Of a stretch of 6,239 nucleotides of DNA, positions 5,338-6,239 are shown piece after piece. A model generated the notes under the pieces. It had not been told where the DNA came from, did not search any database, and saw only the letters and a program-made list of their open reading frames with translations. The first letter of the stretch is position 1. Every line of letters starts with the position of its first letter. The position numbers were made by a program, and so were the translations under genes. The DNA comes from Methanosarcinales archaeon (GTDB lineage Archaea; Halobacteriota; Methanosarcinia; Methanosarcinales; Methanogasteraceae), in the NCBI GenBank assembly GCA_030640725.1, contig DAOWIV010000286.1, positions 1 to 6,239 of the forward strand. Direction: 5' to 3'.

Positions 5338-6239
5338 TGACTAAAACGAATAAATACGACGTTGTTGTTGTTGGCGCAGGACCTGCTGGTTCGATTACTG
5401 CAAAGACCGCTGCTGCACGCGGGTGCAATGTATTGATGATCGAAAAGCGGCAGGAAATCGGAGATCCGGTCAGGTGTGCGGAGGGCGTTGCGAAACCTCA
5501 GCTTAGAGAGCATATACAACCGGATGAGCGATGGATCGCAGCCGAGGTCAAAGGTTCACGAATATATGCCCCTGACGGCACCTGTGTTGAGCTATCAGAA
5601 GATGTTTCGGGAGCGGAGGTCGGATACACGCTTGAACGCAAGCTATTTGACCGCGCGCTTGCCAGCGAGGCAGCCCTTGCCGGAGCAGAGATACGCGTCA
5701 AGACACGGGCGACAGGAGTGATCATGGAGGATGGATATGTCAAAGGTATCACGGCTATGCATCTTGGCGAGGAGTTTGAGGTTCGCGCAGATATCGTGGT
5801 CGGCGCAGACGGCGTTGAATCCAAGGTCGGGTGGTGGGCAGGCATCGACACCACGCTTCAGCCATCAGACCTTGAGACCGGTGCGCAGTTCCTTGTGGCA
5901 GATATTGACGTCGATCCGGATTACTGCGAATTCCATCTTGGAAATACGATAGCGCCATCCGGGTATCTGTGGGTCTTTCCAAAGGGGAATCGGTCTGCAA
6001 ACGTCGGGCTTGCGATTAGCGGCGATGTATGCGGAAGTGGGAAACGCCCGATCGATATGTTGCGGGATTTTGTCGAAGAACGGTATCCTAACGGCAGGAT
6101 CATTGAAATCGTGGTTGGCGGCGTGCCGGCATCCGGACCGCTCGATGAGATGGTCACAGACGGCTTTATGCTGGTCGGTGATGCAGCCCACCAGTCTGAT
6201 CCACTCACAGGCGGCGGGATCATCAACGCGATGGATGCG
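5337..6239 (+). CDS. Digeranylgeranylglycerophospholipid reductase, geranylgeranyl reductase family (3' end beyond the window)
   Basis: FAD-dependent enzyme that saturates the double bonds of the geranylgeranyl chains of archaeal ether lipids at the membrane, giving archaeol-type lipids. ATG 5337-5339 overlaps the ferredoxin TAA by one base (TAATG); GAGGTG at 5323-5328 is a suitable ribosome site. The frame stays open for 301 codons to the window edge, roughly three quarters of the family's usual ~400 aa. Visible motifs are the Rossmann VVVVGAGPAGS (9-19) with E36 ending strand 2, RCAEGV (46-51) with the conserved cysteine C47, the second FAD motif VVGADGVES (154-162), the family signature PSGYLWVFP (207-215, pattern PxxYxWxFP), and GDAAHQSDPLTGGGI (281-295), the FAD-ribityl and substrate-site segment. 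The signature separates it from generic FAD monooxygenases. Lipid substrate specificity is inferred from the family and from the adjacent ferredoxin. The missing C-terminus cannot be assessed. Confidence 0.93.
   Translation, partial: MTKTNKYDVVVVGAGPAGSITAKTAAARGCNVLMIEKRQEIGDPVRCAEGVAKPQLREHIQPDERWIAAEVKGSRIYAPDGTCVELSEDVSGAEVGYTLERKLFDRALASEAALAGAEIRVKTRATGVIMEDGYVKGITAMHLGEEFEVRADIVVGADGVESKVGWWAGIDTTLQPSDLETGAQFLVADIDVDPDYCEFHLGNTIAPSGYLWVFPKGNRSANVGLAISGDVCGSGKRPIDMLRDFVEERYPNGRIIEIVVGGVPASGPLDEMVTDGFMLVGDAAHQSDPLTGGGIINAMDA

Overview
The window is chromosomal and clearly archaeal. It carries gatE, the GatB-like subunit of the archaea-specific GatDE tRNA amidotransferase. It also carries an archaeol-type geranylgeranyl reductase and promoter-like TATA elements close to start codons. 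The adjacent 2[4Fe-4S] ferredoxin and geranylgeranyl reductase genes resemble an arrangement known from Methanosarcina. A euryarchaeal lineage, methanogen-related or a methanogen/ANME relative, is therefore the best guess, but the exact taxon cannot be read from the sequence. No rRNA, tRNA, CRISPR array or intact mobile element was seen.

Layout. Bases 1-2993 hold a minus-strand pair: ppdK (complete pyruvate phosphate dikinase, 884 aa), followed by a DsrE/DsrF-like sulfur-relay-type protein that overlaps it by 8 nt and runs off the left edge after 115 codons. Bases 2994-3283 are a 290-nt divergent intergenic region. It contains candidate promoters for both sides, a perfect 12-bp palindrome, a 7-mer shared by the two promoter regions, and several consecutive short hairpins of unknown meaning. 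From 3284 rightward there is a tightly packed plus-strand operon: gatE (628 aa), then a 56-aa ferredoxin (4-nt ATGA overlap), then the geranylgeranyl reductase (1-nt TAATG overlap). The reductase runs off the right edge after 301 codons.

How the genes work together. PpdK interconverts pyruvate and phosphoenolpyruvate at the glycolysis/gluconeogenesis junction; the role of the coupled DsrE-like protein is unknown. The plus-strand operon joins a translation enzyme (GatE, making Gln-tRNA(Gln) from Glu-tRNA(Gln) together with GatD, which is not in the window) to a membrane-lipid saturation module. In that module the small ferredoxin probably supplies electrons to the FAD-dependent reductase that saturates archaeal isoprenoid lipid chains.

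Most genes here are recognised housekeeping genes. The less ordinary signals are the structured intergenic region, the shared promoter dyads, the ferredoxin whose two cluster motifs are identical over 14 residues but use different codons, and the PpdK-DsrE translational overlap.
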